13,654 nt of DNA from Clostridia bacterium (GTDB taxonomy: Bacteria > Bacillota > Clostridia > Christensenellales > Borkfalkiaceae): positions 1 through 13,654 of the forward strand of contig JAGBYC010000161.1 in the NCBI GenBank assembly GCA_017628935.1. The letters are read 5' to 3'. A model generated the notes under the pieces. That model saw nothing but the letters and a program-made list of their open reading frames with translations, was not told the DNA's origin and made no database searches. Shown here piece after piece: positions 12,483-13,654 of the stretch. The stretch's first letter is position 1. The number at the start of each line of letters is the position of its first letter. Position numbers and translations under genes: made by a program.

Positions 12483-13262
12483 ATGTATTCTAACCAAACA
12501 AAAGTGGTTATACTTCAAGATAACGCCGTGGCAATTGAAGAACTTGTTGCTACGATAGGTGAAATGGATAATTTTTCGGTGGCAGGCAGTTCCGTTGACG
12601 GCGAAGAAGGTTTAAAAATTATAACTAGCGTTAAGCCAAATGTAATTATTTTAGGCTTAATTTTACAAAGCATTGACGGGTTTGAGGTTTTAAATAGGCT
12701 TAAGCAAGAAAAGTTAAACGCTAAAATAATAGTTTTAAGTTCCTTTACGCGTGACGCTATCGTTAGGCGTGCGCTTGATATGGGCGCGTCGTATTATATG
12801 GTTAAGCCGTACAAAAGTGAAATTTTAAAAGCGCGCCTTACCGAACTTGTTAGTGAAGATGCCGTTAGCCAAACAAAAACTGAAATTAAAAACGACGTTC
12901 CGTATATAAAACGCACGTCGCTTGATGAAAAAATAAGCAAAATTTTTATATCGGTTGGTATTCCACCACATATTAAAGGCTATTATTATTTGCGTGAAGG
13001 CGTAAAAATGGCAGTTGAAAGCCCCGACGTTATTAACAACATTACCAAAAAACTATATCCTAAAATAGGCGAAAAGTTTGATACAAGCGCGTCTAAGGTA
13101 GAAAGGGCTATTCGCCACGCTATCGAAGTTGCTTGGAATAGGGGCAGAATTGACGTTATAAACACTATGTTAGGCATACGCGCGTACATAGGTAACGAAA
13201 AGCCAACCAACGGTGAATTTATCGCTTTAATTGCTGATAAAATGCTACTTGAAGGGGCGTAA
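12483..13262 (+). CDS. spo0A: Spo0A-family response regulator with degenerate receiver
   Basis: Homologue of the sporulation master transcription factor. The C-terminal effector domain (about 148-259) is well conserved: GIPPHIKGYYYLREG, SASKVERAIRHAIEVAWNRG (the DNA-recognition region) and KPTNGEFIALIADK. The N-terminal receiver (5-120) keeps the fold, with Asp13, Ser86 and Lys108 (VKPY). However, the phosphoacceptor Asp of the LDIIMPHLDG-type motif is Gly58 (ILGLILQSIDG), the following Met-Pro is Leu-Gln, and the first acidic-pocket Asp is Gln12. It should not be phosphorylated in the usual way. Length (259) is near normal. Its common clostridial neighbour spoIVB is not upstream. The protein may act without phosphorylation or have lost its sporulation role; the identification as Spo0A itself is strong. 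Confidence 0.93.
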   Translation: MYSNQTKVVILQDNAVAIEELVATIGEMDNFSVAGSSVDGEEGLKIITSVKPNVIILGLILQSIDGFEVLNRLKQEKLNAKIIVLSSFTRDAIVRRALDMGASYYMVKPYKSEILKARLTELVSEDAVSQTKTEIKNDVPYIKRTSLDEKISKIFISVGIPPHIKGYYYLREGVKMAVESPDVINNITKKLYPKIGEKFDTSASKVERAIRHAIEVAWNRGRIDVINTMLGIRAYIGNEKPTNGEFIALIADKMLLEGA

Positions 13263-13267
13263 TAGTT

Positions 13268-13313
13268 AAAAAATACACAAAAATTTAAAAAAATGCAAAA
13301 AAATGTTAAAAAA
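13268..13313. promoter_or_regulatory. Five phased A-tracts upstream of a promoter
   Basis: A-runs of 5-7 bases at 13268-13273, 13279-13283, 13287-13293, 13297-13303 and 13308-13313. Their centres are spaced about 10.5, 9, 10 and 10.5 bp, close to one helical turn. This should give intrinsically curved DNA or an UP-like element ending 3 bp before the -35 box at 13317. Confidence 0.6.
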
Positions 13314-13316
13314 GTG

Positions 13317-13345
13317 TTTACAAATTTATTAAGTGTGATTATAAT
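13317..13345 (+). promoter_or_regulatory. Strong sigma-A-type promoter of the zinc-ribbon gene
   Basis: -35 TTTACA (13317-13322), 17-bp spacer, perfect -10 TATAAT (13340-13345). The predicted start is near 13352, with a ~26-nt leader holding the binding site AAAGGAG (13364-13370). Confidence 0.8.
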
Positions 13346-13377
13346 AACATAGCAATTATAATTAAAGGAGTTTGTAA

Positions 13378-13654
13378 ATGCCTAATTACATTTTATGTCC
13401 AAGGTGTGAACTTAATTATATTTTAGATAACGAAGAGTATTGCGACGTTTGTAAAGCCGACTTAAAACTTGGCCCTAAACTTATGTTTACAGCGCAAGAC
13501 GACGACTTTGAAAAAATTTTATGTCCTATTTGCAAAACAAGATACATTGAAAGTGAAGAATACACTGCTTGTGAATATTGCCGTAACGACGCTTTACGTA
13601 AAAACGACCACGAGCCTGACGTGTTAGACGATGCTGACGACGAATCGTGGAGAC
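13378..13654 (+). CDS. Zinc-ribbon protein, N-terminal part (runs off the window)
   Basis: The reading frame stays open from the ATG to the window end (92 codons); the 3' end is missing. It has four CxxC knuckles that form two zinc ribbons: Cys7/Cys10 with Cys22/Cys25, and Cys49/Cys52 with Cys65/Cys68. An acidic stretch follows (DVLDDADDESW). The two halves resemble each other (LCPRCELNYI and LCPICKTRYI), suggesting internal duplication. I do not recognise a specific gene; a nucleic-acid-binding or protein-assembly role is only a guess from the fold. AAAGGAG lies 7 nt before the ATG, behind a strong promoter of its own. Confidence 0.8.
   Translation, partial: MPNYILCPRCELNYILDNEEYCDVCKADLKLGPKLMFTAQDDDFEKILCPICKTRYIESEEYTACEYCRNDALRKNDHEPDVLDDADDESWR

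Overview
The window looks like a stretch of chromosome from an AT-rich Bacillota, most likely an uncultured Clostridia (gut-type) lineage. This rests on gene content and order: a membrane pyrophosphatase, the frr-uppS-cdsA-dxr-rseP run, the ecfA1-ecfA2-ecfT-truA and rplM-rpsI runs, and a Spo0A homologue. AAGGAG-type ribosome binding sites and sigma-A promoters with 17-bp spacers fit the same picture. The exact taxon cannot be fixed from sequence reading alone.

Layout. (1) 1-132: the last 44 codons of a membrane-bound pyrophosphatase (hppA-like). (2) 133-633: a 500-bp gene-free region made of repeated modules and three successive intrinsic terminators, then the frr promoter and a hairpin-rich leader. 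(3) 673-5326: a tightly coupled operon frr-uppS-cdsA-dxr-rseP covering ribosome recycling, undecaprenyl diphosphate synthesis, CDP-diacylglycerol synthesis, the first committed step of the MEP isoprenoid pathway, and a site-2 protease. Dxr feeds isoprenoid precursors to UppS, while CdsA and RseP belong to membrane synthesis and envelope control. (4) 5327-5732: a second block of the same repeats with two terminators, then an apparently leaderless promoter. (5) 5733-8971: ecfA1-ecfA2-ecfT (the energizing module of an ECF vitamin transporter) and truA. (6) 9012-9989: a separately promoted rplM-rpsI ribosomal protein operon with a structured leader. (7) 9990-10442: a third repeat block with two covarying terminator hairpins and nested direct repeats. 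(8) 10443-10772 (minus): a small membrane protein, diverging from (9) 10869-12317, a predicted lipoprotein with a C-terminal SGNH hydrolase domain. (10) 12483-13262: a Spo0A-family regulator. (11) 13378-end: the start of a zinc-ribbon protein behind a strong promoter with phased A-tracts.

The most unusual points are two. First, the Spo0A homologue keeps its DNA-binding domain but has glycine at the phosphoacceptor aspartate and has lost one acidic-pocket residue, so it looks like a phosphorylation-independent Spo0A. Second, a modular repeat family sits downstream of operons in three places. Its units are about 157 bp, each ends in an intrinsic terminator, and the terminator stems differ between units while the flanks stay conserved; one hairpin subtype shows compensatory stem changes. 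Also of note are two genes that appear to be transcribed without a leader, and a 14-bp perfect palindrome within the rplM promoter.
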